Shown here: piece after piece, positions 18,445 through 27,241 of the stretch
Numbering within the stretch: the stretch's first letter is position 1
Layout: each line of letters starts with the position of its first letter
DNA from: Bacillota bacterium
GTDB taxonomy: Bacteria > Bacillota > Clostridia > Christensenellales > SZUA-584
Direction: 5' to 3'
Assembly: GCA_023459495.1 (NCBI GenBank)
Contig: JAEWTL010000026.1
Span: 171,400-235,399, forward strand
Length of the DNA stretch: 64,000 bases
Notes under the pieces: generated by a model
Told to the model about the DNA's origin: nothing
The model's database searches: none
Seen by the model: only the letters and a program-made list of their open reading frames with translations
Program-made: the position numbers and the translations under genes

Positions 18445-19499
18445 TCCTGCTTGCCGTAGTACGAATCGTAATAATCCATATACGCGCCGCTGCGCACATT
18501 GCCAAGCCATTCCCGGTTGCTTAAATACCACTCAATGGTCTCAGCCATGCCGCGTTCAAAGGTGTACGCAGGCGACCAGCCCAATTCTGACGTGATCTTG
18601 GTGTTATCAATCGCATACCGCCGGTCATGGCCTAGTCGATCCTCCACATAGCGGATCAGCGACTCGTCACGTTCCAAAGAAGAAAGAATCAATCGAATAA
18701 TCTCTATATTGGCTTTTTCGTTATTGCCCCCGATGTTATATACCTCGCCCAAACGGCCTTTTGTCAACACCGTATCAATAGCGCTGCAATGGTCGGCCAC
18801 ATGCAGCCAGTCACGCACCTGCATGCCGTCGCCATAGACTGGCAGCGATTTGCTTTCCAGCGTGTTTCCGATCATCAGCGGGATCAGCTTTTCTGGGAAC
18901 TGGTACGGCCCGTAGTTGTTGGAGCAGCGTGTGATGTTCACAGGCAGCTTGAAGGTTTTCCCATACGCGCGTACCACCATATCCGCGGATGCCTTGCTCG
19001 CCGAATATGGGCTATTAGGTGACAGCGGTGTGGTTTCAGTAAACATACCCGTCTTCCCGAGCGCGCCATACACTTCATCGGTGGATACCTGCAGATATTT
19101 TACGCCTTCTCGGTAAATCGGATACCCCAAATCATCCTTTCCAGTTTGCCATGTTGCCTTTGCAGCATCAAGCAGGCATTGTGTGCCCATTACATTCGTT
19201 TGGAGAAAAATCTCCGGTTCACGGATGCTGCGATCCACGTGGCTCTCCGCCGCGAAGTTGACAACGAAGTCGAAGTCATATTCTCCGAACAGACGAGAAA
19301 CCAGTTCACGGTCGGTGATATCGCCGCGTACAAAAACGTACTGAGAGTCTCCCTCCAGTTCCTTCAGATTCTCTAAATTGCCTGCGTAGGTCAGCGCGTC
19401 GCTATTGACAAGCAGCCACTCAGGATGCGATTTGCGCATATGCTTGACGAAGTTCGAGCCGATGAACCCCGCTCCGCCTGTAATCAATAGCTTTTTCAT
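18441..19499 (-). CDS. rmlB: dTDP-glucose 4,6-dehydratase
   Basis: A 352-residue dehydratase for the second step of dTDP-L-rhamnose synthesis. Seen: LITGGAGFIGSNFVKH, NFAAESHVDRSI, TDEVYGALG, YSASKASADM (catalytic Tyr-x3-Lys) and TRCSNNYGPYQFPEKLIPL, all classic for RmlB. The ATG has GGGGGTAGAA upstream; an ATG four codons earlier overlaps the end of rmlC but is less well placed. It lies between rmlC and the last glycosyltransferase. Confidence 0.96.
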   Translation of the reverse strand: MKKLLITGGAGFIGSNFVKHMRKSHPEWLLVNSDALTYAGNLENLKELEGDSQYVFVRGDITDRELVSRLFGEYDFDFVVNFAAESHVDRSIREPEIFLQTNVMGTQCLLDAAKATWQTGKDDLGYPIYREGVKYLQVSTDEVYGALGKTGMFTETTPLSPNSPYSASKASADMVVRAYGKTFKLPVNITRCSNNYGPYQFPEKLIPLMIGNTLESKSLPVYGDGMQVRDWLHVADHCSAIDTVLTKGRLGEVYNIGGNNEKANIEIIRLILSSLERDESLIRYVEDRLGHDRRYAIDNTKITSELGWSPAYTFERGMAETIEWYLSNREWLGNVRSGAYMDYYDSYYGKQE

Positions 19500-19510
19500 T
19501 TCTACCCCCA

Positions 19511-20065
19511 TTAAAACTTGTAATCAGCTACCTTAAGCGTCGGCAGCTTTTTATCCTTTTCGGACAGTTGTAATTCAATACCATCCAGCGGCCAGTCGAT
19601 ACCGATATCCGGATCGTTGTAGCTAATGCCCGCATCGTACTCCGGATGGTACAACTGCGTACATTTGTAAGTGAATACCGCTTCGTCGGAAAGCACGAGA
19701 AATCCATGCGCAAATCCTTCGGGCAAGTAAAGCATCCGCTTGTTCTCGCCGGAAAGCACCACTCCCTCGTGCTGGCCGTAGGTGGGTGAGTCATGTCTTA
19801 AATCAACTCCTACATCATAAACCTCACCCGAGATGACGCGCACCAGCTTACCCTGAGAAAACTTCGTCTGCAGGTGCAGTCCGCGTAATACGCCTTTTCT
19901 GGACATGGACTGGTTATCCTGCACAAACGTCATATTAAGCCCAGCGTCAATAAATGCCTGCTGATTGTATGTCTCCATAAAATAGCCGCGATCGTCACCA
20001 AACACCTGTGGTTCAATAATAGCGAGGCCTGCAATCTTTGTTTCAACAACTTTAATACTCGCCAT
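19511..20065 (-). CDS. rmlC: dTDP-4-dehydrorhamnose 3,5-epimerase
   Basis: A 184-residue cupin epimerase for the third step of the pathway. Seen: EPQVFGDDRGYFMETYN near the start, NQSMSRKGVLRGLHLQ with the catalytic His, and FAHGFLVLSDEAVFTYKCT. The ATG (MASIKVVETK) overlaps the end of rmlA by 14 bases and follows GGAAAGGGG; an earlier in-frame ATG inside rmlA would add residues with no family counterpart. Tight packing indicates coupled translation. Confidence 0.95.
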   Translation of the reverse strand: MASIKVVETKIAGLAIIEPQVFGDDRGYFMETYNQQAFIDAGLNMTFVQDNQSMSRKGVLRGLHLQTKFSQGKLVRVISGEVYDVGVDLRHDSPTYGQHEGVVLSGENKRMLYLPEGFAHGFLVLSDEAVFTYKCTQLYHPEYDAGISYNDPDIGIDWPLDGIELQLSEKDKKLPTLKVADYKF

Positions 20066-20939
20066 CCGCCCGGCCCCTTTCCGCCATCTTATTGATATAC
20101 TTACCATAATCAGTCTTGATGAGCGGCTGTGCAAGCTTTTTCAGCTGCGCGCTGTCGATATAACCCATACGAAATGCAATTTCTTCTATGCAGGCAATGT
20201 ACAGTCCCTGGCGTTTCTGGATTGTGGAAACATAGTTGCCTGCAGCGATAAGATCTTCATGTGTACCTGTATCCAACCAAGCCGTACCGCGTCCCAGTAT
20301 CTCAACGCGCAGCTTGCCACGCTTAAGATAGGTGTCATTTATCGTTGTAATCTCCAGCTCACCCCGGGCAGATGGTTTGATGCTTTTGGCTATCTCCACC
20401 ACATCGTTATCGTAGAAGTAAAGCCCCGGCACCGCATAGTTGGATTTAGGCAGTTCAGGCTTCTCCTCAATAGAAATCGCATTTCCATTATCGTCAAATT
20501 CCACTACACCGTAAGCACGCGGCTCATTCACGTAGTAGCCGAAAATAACAGCGCCTTCCTTAAGGTCAGCGGCACGCTGCAAACTTTCAGTAAAACCATG
20601 CCCGTAGAAGATATTATCCCCTAAAACCAGTGCGCATGTGTCGTTACCTACGAACTCCTCTCCGATAATAAACGCCTCAGCGAGTCCGTTAGGTACGCAT
20701 TGTACCTTGTACGTAAAGTTTAGTCCCACTTCTTCGCCGGAACCAAATAGTTTTTCAAAAAGAGGTAGATCAACCGGTGTTGAGATAATAAGAAAGTCAC
20801 GTATCCCCGCCAGCATCAGCGTAGACAGTGGATAATAGATCATTGGCTTATCGTAAATTGGCAGCAGTTGCTTGGATACTGACTTTGTAATCGGGTACAG
20901 ACGTGTACCCGAGCCACCTGCCAATATTATACCTTTCAT
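20052..20939 (-). CDS. rmlA: Glucose-1-phosphate thymidylyltransferase
   Basis: A 295-residue nucleotidyltransferase that starts the pathway by making dTDP-glucose. Seen: GIILAGGSGTRLYPITKSVS, KQLLPIYDKPMIYYPLSTLM, and EEKPELPKSNYAVPGLYFYD, which are RmlA hallmarks. Its ATG shares a base with the rmlD stop (TGATG), with AAAGGGAAAG upstream. The gene is allosterically inhibited by dTDP-rhamnose in characterised members; nothing here suggests otherwise. Confidence 0.96.
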   Translation of the reverse strand: MKGIILAGGSGTRLYPITKSVSKQLLPIYDKPMIYYPLSTLMLAGIRDFLIISTPVDLPLFEKLFGSGEEVGLNFTYKVQCVPNGLAEAFIIGEEFVGNDTCALVLGDNIFYGHGFTESLQRAADLKEGAVIFGYYVNEPRAYGVVEFDDNGNAISIEEKPELPKSNYAVPGLYFYDNDVVEIAKSIKPSARGELEITTINDTYLKRGKLRVEILGRGTAWLDTGTHEDLIAAGNYVSTIQKRQGLYIACIEEIAFRMGYIDSAQLKKLAQPLIKTDYGKYINKMAERGRADGEY

Positions 20940-21820
20940 CAATCTTTCCCTTTCGCCTGTTCGTCTTGCAAGTACGCTTTGAGCGCAACATCCCAACTGC
21001 GGAAACTGTTTTTACCGATCTGGTTTAGGTGCGCATTTTCAAGAACGCTCCACCTGGGTCGAGGCGCAGCGGCAGGGTGCGCCTGCGCGTACGTTTCACT
21101 GGTCACCGGTATAACCTTAATCGTTTTTGACGCAATTTCAAATATCTTTTTCGCAAAATCATACCAACTGCATTGACCCTCGCAGGTGGCGTGGTACAAG
21201 CCATATTCCCCTGTGCCGATGAGGGCGCATATCGCTTCGGCAAGATCGACCGTTGATGTTGGTGAGCCAATCTGGTCATCTACAACGGTCAGAGTATCAT
21301 AGGTCTCCGCGAGCCGTAGCATCGTCCGCACAAAGTTGTGTCCGTCCCCGTACAGCCATGCGGTGCGCAGGATATAGGTTTTCCTGCAAATTTCCTGTAC
21401 GAAGCGCTCGCCTGCCAGCTTGGTACGGCCATACGCCGTTGTCGGGCCGCATGGGTCTTCTTCGAGATACGCTCTGGGCTGCCCGTCCCGCATAAGGGGT
21501 TCGCCACTGAATACGTAGTCCGTTGATATATGCACGAGTTCGATATCCTTATCAGCGCAGGCCTGCGCAAGGTACTTTGGCCCTAACGCGTTGATATGGT
21601 ATGCGATCGCTTCCTCAGCCTCGGCTTTATCCACGTTCGTATAGGCTGCACAGTTAACCACAGCATCTGGCTTCACATTCTCAATCAAACTTTGCACGGC
21701 ATCCGGCTCGGCGATGTCGATATCCGGATAATCGTATGCAGCAAACGGCTCGTTGCGAGCGTTCAATGCTTTTTGCATCTGCCTGCCAAGTTGGCCGTTT
21801 GAACCAATGATGAGTATCAT
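20939..21820 (-). CDS. rmlD: dTDP-4-dehydrorhamnose reductase
   Basis: A 293-residue reductase that finishes dTDP-L-rhamnose. Seen: LIIGSNGQLGRQMQKALN, VNCAAYTNVDKAEAEE, STDYVFSGE, YGRTKLAGE (Tyr-x3-Lys) and the DQIGSPTSTVDLAEAI segment typical of RmlD. The ATG overlaps the stop of the preceding glycosyltransferase as ATGA, so translation is coupled. A TTG further upstream in frame would run into the glycosyltransferase gene and is rejected. Confidence 0.95.
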   Translation of the reverse strand: MILIIGSNGQLGRQMQKALNARNEPFAAYDYPDIDIAEPDAVQSLIENVKPDAVVNCAAYTNVDKAEAEEAIAYHINALGPKYLAQACADKDIELVHISTDYVFSGEPLMRDGQPRAYLEEDPCGPTTAYGRTKLAGERFVQEICRKTYILRTAWLYGDGHNFVRTMLRLAETYDTLTVVDDQIGSPTSTVDLAEAICALIGTGEYGLYHATCEGQCSWYDFAKKIFEIASKTIKVIPVTSETYAQAHPAAAPRPRWSVLENAHLNQIGKNSFRSWDVALKAYLQDEQAKGKD

Positions 21821-22617
21821 ATGGCCTCTCTTACCTTCCTTTTTCGCTCCTTTTGCCCTCTCCACTTTGCCATGTAGCGGAACATGGAAACGACCTGAAT
21901 GATAAAGAATTTCAGGCTTTTGCCTCCCGCCCGTTCCCAATGATGGACCACCGTAAATTCCGGGTTATACTGAGCGCGTGCCTTTTCGCGAATGCGCCTT
22001 GTTAAATCTGCATCCTCAAAATACATGAAGAACCGTTCATCGAATCCACATAATTCTCTAAACAACTGCGTACGCATGAACATGAAGCAGCCGGTACAGA
22101 ATTCGATATCACATTCCTTACGGCTGTCCAAATCTCCCATCTCATATTCACGTCGGTACTTTCTCAGGCATGGAAGATTTACCCTGCGCGCCAGAAGATA
22201 TACAAGCCGTGGATCCCTCTTGGGCAGTAGTTGCAATGTCTCGTCGGAATTGAGCACCTTCGGCGTCAGTATTCCGATATCCTCATGGATATCAAGGTAC
22301 CCCGCTATGCCTGATACGACGTCGCTTTCCAGAATGACATCCGGATTGATACACAGATGATATCGGGAATCAAGTTGCGGCAGGATCAGGTTGTGACCAC
22401 CGCCGAAGCCTAGATTCCTGTCGTTTTCAATCAGCGTAATGTCTGGAGATACAAGGTTGCGCACGATCTCCTGTGTCCCGTCCGTCGAGCCATTGTCCAC
22501 AACAAATATATGATAGGAAATGCCGCGTACATACCTTGTGATCGAGCGGATCAAATTTCCGATGTGCATCGCGCTGTTATAAGTGACTACCGATATGGAT
22601 ATAGAATAATCCGCCAT
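21817..22617 (-). CDS. GT2 glycosyltransferase, rhamnosyltransferase-like
   Basis: A 266-residue GT-A enzyme and first gene of the rml operon. ISVVTYNSAMHIGNLI and VVDNGSTDGTQEIV open the fold, INPDVILES holds the acidic metal site, and GCFMFMRTQLFRELCGFDER with MYFEDADLTRRIR matches the WbbL/rhamnosyltransferase-type GT2 group. The ATG follows GGGAGGAAC at good spacing; an earlier in-frame ATG lacks a site. The rml context suggests dTDP-L-rhamnose as donor, by inference. Confidence 0.86.
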   Translation of the reverse strand: MADYSISISVVTYNSAMHIGNLIRSITRYVRGISYHIFVVDNGSTDGTQEIVRNLVSPDITLIENDRNLGFGGGHNLILPQLDSRYHLCINPDVILESDVVSGIAGYLDIHEDIGILTPKVLNSDETLQLLPKRDPRLVYLLARRVNLPCLRKYRREYEMGDLDSRKECDIEFCTGCFMFMRTQLFRELCGFDERFFMYFEDADLTRRIREKARAQYNPEFTVVHHWERAGGKSLKFFIIQVVSMFRYMAKWRGQKERKRKVREAI

Positions 22618-22873
22618 GTTCCTCCCGAACCACCAGCCAGACTGAATTTTCATCTGACTCCAATACCGGTATTTTATACAATTTTTCGGCTGATAGCAAT
22701 GCCCGTTATGAATGTTGCTTTATTAATGACTAAAATTAAATTCCTGACGCGTCGGTTCATTGCCGCGTTGCGCCAGTCGGGTTAACCATCATATTATTCC
22801 CCCCACAATACCAACAGCTATCGTCATCCAAGGTCATACTTAAACTAAAAGTTTCTTGCTCTCCCCTCTGAGG

Positions 22874-24145
22874 CTATACTGTTGCCGCATATAGCAGCAT
22901 GGGCAGATTATCGACATAGATCGTATCAAATTGTGAGATGGGCAACGGATTTTTGCCCAGCCCCACTTCAATGGTATAGCCCGGCCTGCGGTAATCCTGA
23001 ATGAACCAGTCCTTATAGCCCGCATAGGACGCGATGCCTTCCGGCGCGGCAAGCTTGTAACCGCTAAGCGCGGAGAGCCTTTTACCGATGGCCTGCGCTT
23101 CCGGTGGTGCGAGATTCTCGAAGTCCCAGAATATCACTTTGCCCTGGCTGTGATATGCCATAACGAGTCTCGGATCTTTGCTACGGGTAAAGTCAGCCAA
23201 ACCGCGGCTTTCAGGCTCCGATTCAGGATAAGGCCCGGAATAGCGCGTCGGCCCTGGCCCAGTGATCCCCATCGCTTCCTCAGCCTGTTTGGACTGCTTC
23301 CATGCGGCGTTATAGTTATGGTTAAGGTCGACTCCACGGATATTGGCTTCCCAGTCCTGTGAAAATTCATTGCTTCCGCTGTTCCAGCGGATCAGGTCAT
23401 CATGGTAAGGATTCCCCGGCTGCAAGCCGTCGATTACTAGATCTACGCCGTCCGGATTGACCATCGGCACGATATAGATGCTCACGTCATCCCACATCTC
23501 GGCCGGGCGGAAACCACGGAGCGGCTGCCTGAGTGCATATGCTTTGGCATAGTCCTCAGCGAACTTCATCAGTACCGGCGAAGTAATCCATTCCAGCGCA
23601 TGATGCGCCGCGTTGTACATCACCGTTCGTTGCCCGGTGCCAAGCCTCAGATAAAAAAGGTCCTTGCCCAGTACGCTTTGCCCGATCGTCCCTGTTTCGA
23701 TAAAAGGATAGCGGACTTTAAGGCCCTGAACGTCGCGCTGAAGCACCGCATATGTGTATCCGATGTTTGTATCTACGACGTTAAAATTGTACGGTACAAT
23801 GATGCTCTGACCAACTGTGAGTCGCTGCGGATCCACGCCAGGATTGGCGGAAAGCAGCAAAGGCAGCCTTGCGCCGAATTTGCGTGCGATGCCGTAGAGC
23901 GTATCGCCGGGCTGAATATAATAGATATCATATCCTCTCAGAAACAGATCAAACAGCCGCCACGTGTTAGCTCCAACAATGCCGTCCGGCATCAATCCAA
24001 AGCGGCGCTGAAATGCCGCAACCGCCGACTGCATTCGCTGCCCATAACGCCCGTCCACCGGGCCGGGGTCGATCCCCATCTTTTTCAGCAGTGCCTGCAC
24101 TTCCATCACGTCCGACCCGTATGTACCCGGCTTAAGTACCCGCAT
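22874..24145 (-). CDS. Gamma-D-glutamyl-L-diamino acid endopeptidase (M14) with PG-binding and LysM domains
   Basis: A 423-residue peptidoglycan peptidase that cuts the stem peptide. Domains in order: a PG_binding_1 repeat (residues ~8-70, GSDVMEVQALLKKMGID), a LysM motif (~78-125, YYIQPGDTLYGIARKFGARL), then an M14 zinc carboxypeptidase. Zinc/catalytic landmarks are HHALEW (His-x2-Glu), MAYHSQGKVI (third His) and YTIEVGLG (catalytic Glu). There is no signal peptide, as in the related sporulation or germination enzyme ENP1-type. GGAGGTGC precedes the ATG; a long in-frame upstream extension looks spurious. It lies downstream of a TetR regulator on the same strand. Confidence 0.9.
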   Translation of the reverse strand: MRVLKPGTYGSDVMEVQALLKKMGIDPGPVDGRYGQRMQSAVAAFQRRFGLMPDGIVGANTWRLFDLFLRGYDIYYIQPGDTLYGIARKFGARLPLLLSANPGVDPQRLTVGQSIIVPYNFNVVDTNIGYTYAVLQRDVQGLKVRYPFIETGTIGQSVLGKDLFYLRLGTGQRTVMYNAAHHALEWITSPVLMKFAEDYAKAYALRQPLRGFRPAEMWDDVSIYIVPMVNPDGVDLVIDGLQPGNPYHDDLIRWNSGSNEFSQDWEANIRGVDLNHNYNAAWKQSKQAEEAMGITGPGPTRYSGPYPESEPESRGLADFTRSKDPRLVMAYHSQGKVIFWDFENLAPPEAQAIGKRLSALSGYKLAAPEGIASYAGYKDWFIQDYRRPGYTIEVGLGKNPLPISQFDTIYVDNLPMLLYAATV

Positions 24146-24201
24146 CACCGCACCTCCAGATATTTTGCTATGATTATGGTATTCGCGGGCAGCGTGTTTT
24201 G

Positions 24202-24456
24202 CTAATGCTGATCCCTTACACCGCTCCATGCCGGAAGCTTGGCTATGGCCCTTTCCGCAATCTCGCGCGCGGGCAGTTCGTCGAAGCCCTGAGTGCGCAT
24301 AATGAACTGCGTCATTCCTTGCAGTTTTTCGGAATGGGATTGCATCGAACCATCCGGCCTTGCGCAGTAAATACAATAGTCCTTCTTTTCATCTCCGCCC
24401 GGATAATCATGAGGCTTTGTCATCGGCATACCGCAGGTTATGCAAGTCTTACTCAT
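24202..24456 (-). CDS. Small zinc-ribbon protein
   Basis: An 84-residue protein with an N-terminal zinc ribbon: CITCGMPM and CIYCARPDG give two Cys-x2-Cys knuckles. The rest is a predicted helical region containing EKLQGMTQFIMRTQGFDELP. It resembles the putative zinc-ribbon family PF12674, whose role is unknown. The ATG follows GGGAGGCAGG and lies inside the last codons of the TetR gene (8-base overlap), so the two are coupled and may work together. Confidence 0.8.
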   Translation of the reverse strand: MSKTCITCGMPMTKPHDYPGGDEKKDYCIYCARPDGSMQSHSEKLQGMTQFIMRTQGFDELPAREIAERAIAKLPAWSGVRDQH

Positions 24457-25099
24457 TGCCTGCCTCCCTTTCATTTTCGGCTGGTGAAATTGTATCTTCT
24501 TGTTCTTTAGATGCTTCGCAAGGGATACCAGTGACCATGCTCATAAAAAAGCCAACGAGTCTTGCACCATACCTGTCGATGATTCCGCCTTCAGGCGCGT
24601 ATAGGTCGCTGTTTACAATGTAATAATGAACCATCCCAGTCCAAGTGTTGAAAAGCAACGTGGAGTCCTTATCAGCACACTCCGCCTCCAGCACAGCTGC
24701 GCGGCTGAAGTGCAGTGCTATGGCCGACTGTACGCTTACCCATGCGTCGCGTGCTTTTTGCGGCAGCAGCCGATTCTCAATTACAAGACGGGTGTAAAAA
24801 GGCTCAAATTCACTGATACCCTCAAGGTGTGCAGTGAGCAGCTCCCGCAGGGTACAGCATGCATCCGACAGTTCACAGGTTCGTTCCACGATCTTTCCGC
24901 AGTAATGCCCAACAACCTGTGATACAAGTTCCTCCTGCGTCTCAAAATGCAAAAACACTGTGCCGTGTGATACGCCTGCCGCTTCAGCAATATCCGACAT
25001 GCGCGTGGCGAGTATCCCTTTGTCACTGAACACTTCATACGCTGTTTCAATCAGCAGCGTACGCGTCCTATCTTTTTGCTGCAAGCGTTTGGATTGCAT
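24449..25099 (-). CDS. TetR/AcrR family transcriptional regulator
   Basis: A 216-residue repressor. The N-terminal helix-turn-helix is clear: RTRTLLIETAYEVFSDKGIL, then MSDIAEAAGVSHGTVFLHFE. The C-terminal ligand domain is not assignable. The chosen ATG follows AAGGAG by six bases; a start six codons earlier is possible. It is co-translated with a zinc-ribbon protein, and its own promoter carries a palindrome, so autoregulation is likely. No drug pump lies adjacent; the downstream M14 peptidase is on the same strand. Confidence 0.9.
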   Translation of the reverse strand: MQSKRLQQKDRTRTLLIETAYEVFSDKGILATRMSDIAEAAGVSHGTVFLHFETQEELVSQVVGHYCGKIVERTCELSDACCTLRELLTAHLEGISEFEPFYTRLVIENRLLPQKARDAWVSVQSAIALHFSRAAVLEAECADKDSTLLFNTWTGMVHYYIVNSDLYAPEGGIIDRYGARLVGFFMSMVTGIPCEASKEQEDTISPAENEREAGNE

Positions 25100-25130
25100 A
25101 TGTGACTCCTTGATCACTGACTATATAATC

Positions 25131-25167
25131 ATTGTAATGGAATACATTTCTATTGTCAATAAATGTA
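25131..25167 (-). promoter_or_regulatory. tetR promoter with overlapping candidate operator
   Basis: On the minus strand TTGACA (25154-25159) and TACAAT (25131-25136) are 17 bases apart, close to the sigma-A ideal. Bases 25143-25167 form an inverted repeat, TACATT...AATGTA outside and TATTG-T-CAATA inside, covering the -35 box and spacer. That is the expected place for the TetR protein to repress itself. Confidence 0.6.
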
Positions 25168-25286
25168 GAAAATTGTCCGAAATTTTTTTATAAAAAGAGC
25201 TATAAAGTAGCAGAAAAACAAAACTACATGTCAAGGATACATGCAGTTATTGTGGGCAAAATGTTTTGATTCTGAGTCGGCGGGAA

Positions 25287-26462
25287 TCAGCCAGAAAAAT
25301 AGCTTACAAATCCTTGCGCAAGCCCATCGGCGATTTTCTTTTGGTAAGCTTCAGTAACAAGAAGCCGGTCTTCTGCTTCATTGCTCATATAGCCCATTTC
25401 GATGTTGCAGACCGGCGTCTGGGACCAGCCAAATCCGGTCTGATCGCCGCGTTCCACGATACCGCGGCTTTCCGCTCCTGTCGCTGTGAGTGTGCTTTCC
25501 AGTAGCGCTTCTGCAAGGCTGACGCTATTCTCCACAACGGATGGATCATCTGTATCCAGACCACCTTCGTTCGGCACAAGGATGAACATTCCGCAGTTTT
25601 TCGGATCAGGGCTGTAGTTCGCATGGATTCTCAGCCAGCAGTCCACACCCGCTTCGTTCATCATCTGTGCACGCTGTGAGTTAGAGATATCCACGCCATG
25701 TGTAGTGCGGGTCATGATAACTTGAGCCCCCATCGATTCAAGAACGGCTTTGAGTTTTAATGCCACCTGCAGATTAACGACGTATTCGGGAATGCCGGTA
25801 AACTGCCCCTGCGTGCCGGAGGAAACCTTGGCTTTGGTGCTGCTGCTCCCCGGTGACTCGGGCTCCTGTTCCGGGTTACCGTGCCTTTGGTGGCCGGGAT
25901 CAAGGCCGATTAATAAGCCCTTCAGCGGCGGTTCTCCCACCGGCTGTATATTTTGTGCCGCCTGCCAGCGCTGTGTCAGCGCAGTTGCAGTCTGCTCGCC
26001 TGCAATACCATCCACAGGCAGGCCGGCATAGATCTGAAAGTTACGCACCGCGGATTTCAATTGCGCTCCGTATGAACCATCCGCCTCACCCGGATCGAAC
26101 CCCAGATCAATCAGCATGGTCTGCAGCAATACAACCGCCTCGCCTGAATCGCCTGGCTGGCAAGCCGACGCTTCAGGCAGCGGCACCGGCGTTGGCGATG
26201 GAGACGGAGTAGGCAACTGCGTTATGCTTGCTATAGCAGTGGAAAAAGGAGAAAGCTCTGCTGCGGTTTGCGTTGGAAAATACGCCAGCGATATACTGGG
26301 TGTTGGTTGCGGAATCCCTGAACCCGGTTTCAGCCAGGCAAACCATACGACCATAAAGCATATTACCAGCGCAAGCGCAAGTGCCATCACTTTAATGAGT
26401 TTTGCAGCACGCAGGCGCTTCTTCCTCACTATTTTCTTCCTTTGTGGCTGATTGTATTGCAT
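25287..26462 (-). CDS. N-acetylmuramoyl-L-alanine amidase (Amidase_3) with PG-binding domain
   Basis: A 391-residue cell-wall hydrolase that cleaves the lactyl-peptide bond. A basic N-terminus and one transmembrane helix (~residues 24-46) anchor it, followed by a Thr/Pro/Ser linker. A PG_binding_1 module follows (GDSGEAVVLLQTMLIDLGFD), then Amidase_3 with its zinc ligands: LDPGHQRHG (His), the Glu of GIPEYVVNLQ, RIHANYS (His) and the catalytic Glu of CNIEMGYMSN. AGGGAGA precedes the ATG. It is monocistronic between two divergent or separate units. Similar enzymes act in vegetative wall turnover or in spores; which one cannot be told here. Confidence 0.92.
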   Translation of the reverse strand: MQYNQPQRKKIVRKKRLRAAKLIKVMALALALVICFMVVWFAWLKPGSGIPQPTPSISLAYFPTQTAAELSPFSTAIASITQLPTPSPSPTPVPLPEASACQPGDSGEAVVLLQTMLIDLGFDPGEADGSYGAQLKSAVRNFQIYAGLPVDGIAGEQTATALTQRWQAAQNIQPVGEPPLKGLLIGLDPGHQRHGNPEQEPESPGSSSTKAKVSSGTQGQFTGIPEYVVNLQVALKLKAVLESMGAQVIMTRTTHGVDISNSQRAQMMNEAGVDCWLRIHANYSPDPKNCGMFILVPNEGGLDTDDPSVVENSVSLAEALLESTLTATGAESRGIVERGDQTGFGWSQTPVCNIEMGYMSNEAEDRLLVTEAYQKKIADGLAQGFVSYFSG

Positions 26463-26635
26463 TGAATCTCCCTGTCTTTGATCTTGTCGATCTCGCTATG
26501 AGTGCTGTCCGTATTATACACCATTCTGAGTGCTGACGAAACGAGATTGCTCCTGCATTTTCCTCTTGACGGGCAGCAGCCATAAGAATACGCTCAATTT
26601 GATTGATTAAATTCTACATTTTTCGTCCTTTAATA

Positions 26636-26660
26636 TGAACAATTCCTAAGCTGGTACGTT
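26636..26660 (+). promoter_or_regulatory. Candidate ECF-type autoregulatory promoter
   Basis: TGAAC (26636-26640) and CGTT (26657-26660) are 16 bases apart, the layout of promoters read by ECF sigma factors (TGAAC...CGT type), and lie just before the ECF sigma gene. No sigma-A promoter of comparable quality is visible, so the sigma factor probably drives its own operon. Confidence 0.55.
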
Positions 26661-26686
26661 TATATTGAGTGAAAGGGGACGCTTTT

Positions 26687-27241
26687 TTGCAGACGGAACA
26701 GCAGCTACTACGATCCTTTTCTGAAGGTAATACTCAGGCTGCAGAGGCGCTGATCCAGCGCTTTGAGGACAGGCTGTATAACCTTTGTTTCAGGTTGACC
26801 TCAAACCAGCACGAAGCGGAGGACCTCTTTCAGCAAACGTGGCTGAAAGTACTTCAAAAGTCAAAGACGTATACATCAAAGTCGTTTCAAAACTGGCTGT
26901 ATACGATTTGCCTCAATGTATATCGGGACAGCTACCGCAAGGATACACGGCGCAGCCAGTTGTTCGCAGATAATCAGGAAGAAGCCATGTCCCGTATCGC
27001 ATCGGCTTCCGGTTCAGCGGAAAGTCAAGCTGTGGAAAACATTGCGCAGGAAGCACTGCTAGTTCGAATCAGCAACCTGCCGGACAAGCTGAAGCTGCCC
27101 ATATTGCTCTGTTATTTTGAGGACCTTGATTATCAGGGAATCGCCCAGGTCCTTAATATCCCGATTGGGACAGTCAAGTCCCGGCTGAATACCGCAAAAA
27201 ACAAGCTGCGTACGGAGATGGAGAGCCAAGCAGATGGTTAA
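26687..27241 (+). CDS. ECF-type RNA polymerase sigma factor
   Basis: A 184-residue two-domain sigma factor. Region 2 spans about residues 10-80 (YNLCFRLTSNQHEAEDLFQQ and FQNWLYTICLNVYRDSYRK), and region 4 about 120-180 (LPDKLKLPILLCYFEDLDYQ, then IPIGTVKSRLNTAKNKLR). I prefer the TTG start, eight bases after AAGGGG, over a GTG six codons earlier. The following gene overlaps its end by 8 bases and encodes an RsgI-like membrane protein, the usual position of a cognate anti-sigma factor. It should respond to an envelope signal sensed by that partner. The sequence does not identify the regulon. Confidence 0.9.
   Translation: MQTEQQLLRSFSEGNTQAAEALIQRFEDRLYNLCFRLTSNQHEAEDLFQQTWLKVLQKSKTYTSKSFQNWLYTICLNVYRDSYRKDTRRSQLFADNQEEAMSRIASASGSAESQAVENIAQEALLVRISNLPDKLKLPILLCYFEDLDYQGIAQVLNIPIGTVKSRLNTAKNKLRTEMESQADG

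Noticed and set aside
22618..22873. A sigma-A promoter for the rml operon
   Set aside because: A TATAAA is present on the minus strand but no -35 at acceptable spacing and quality, so I did not list it.
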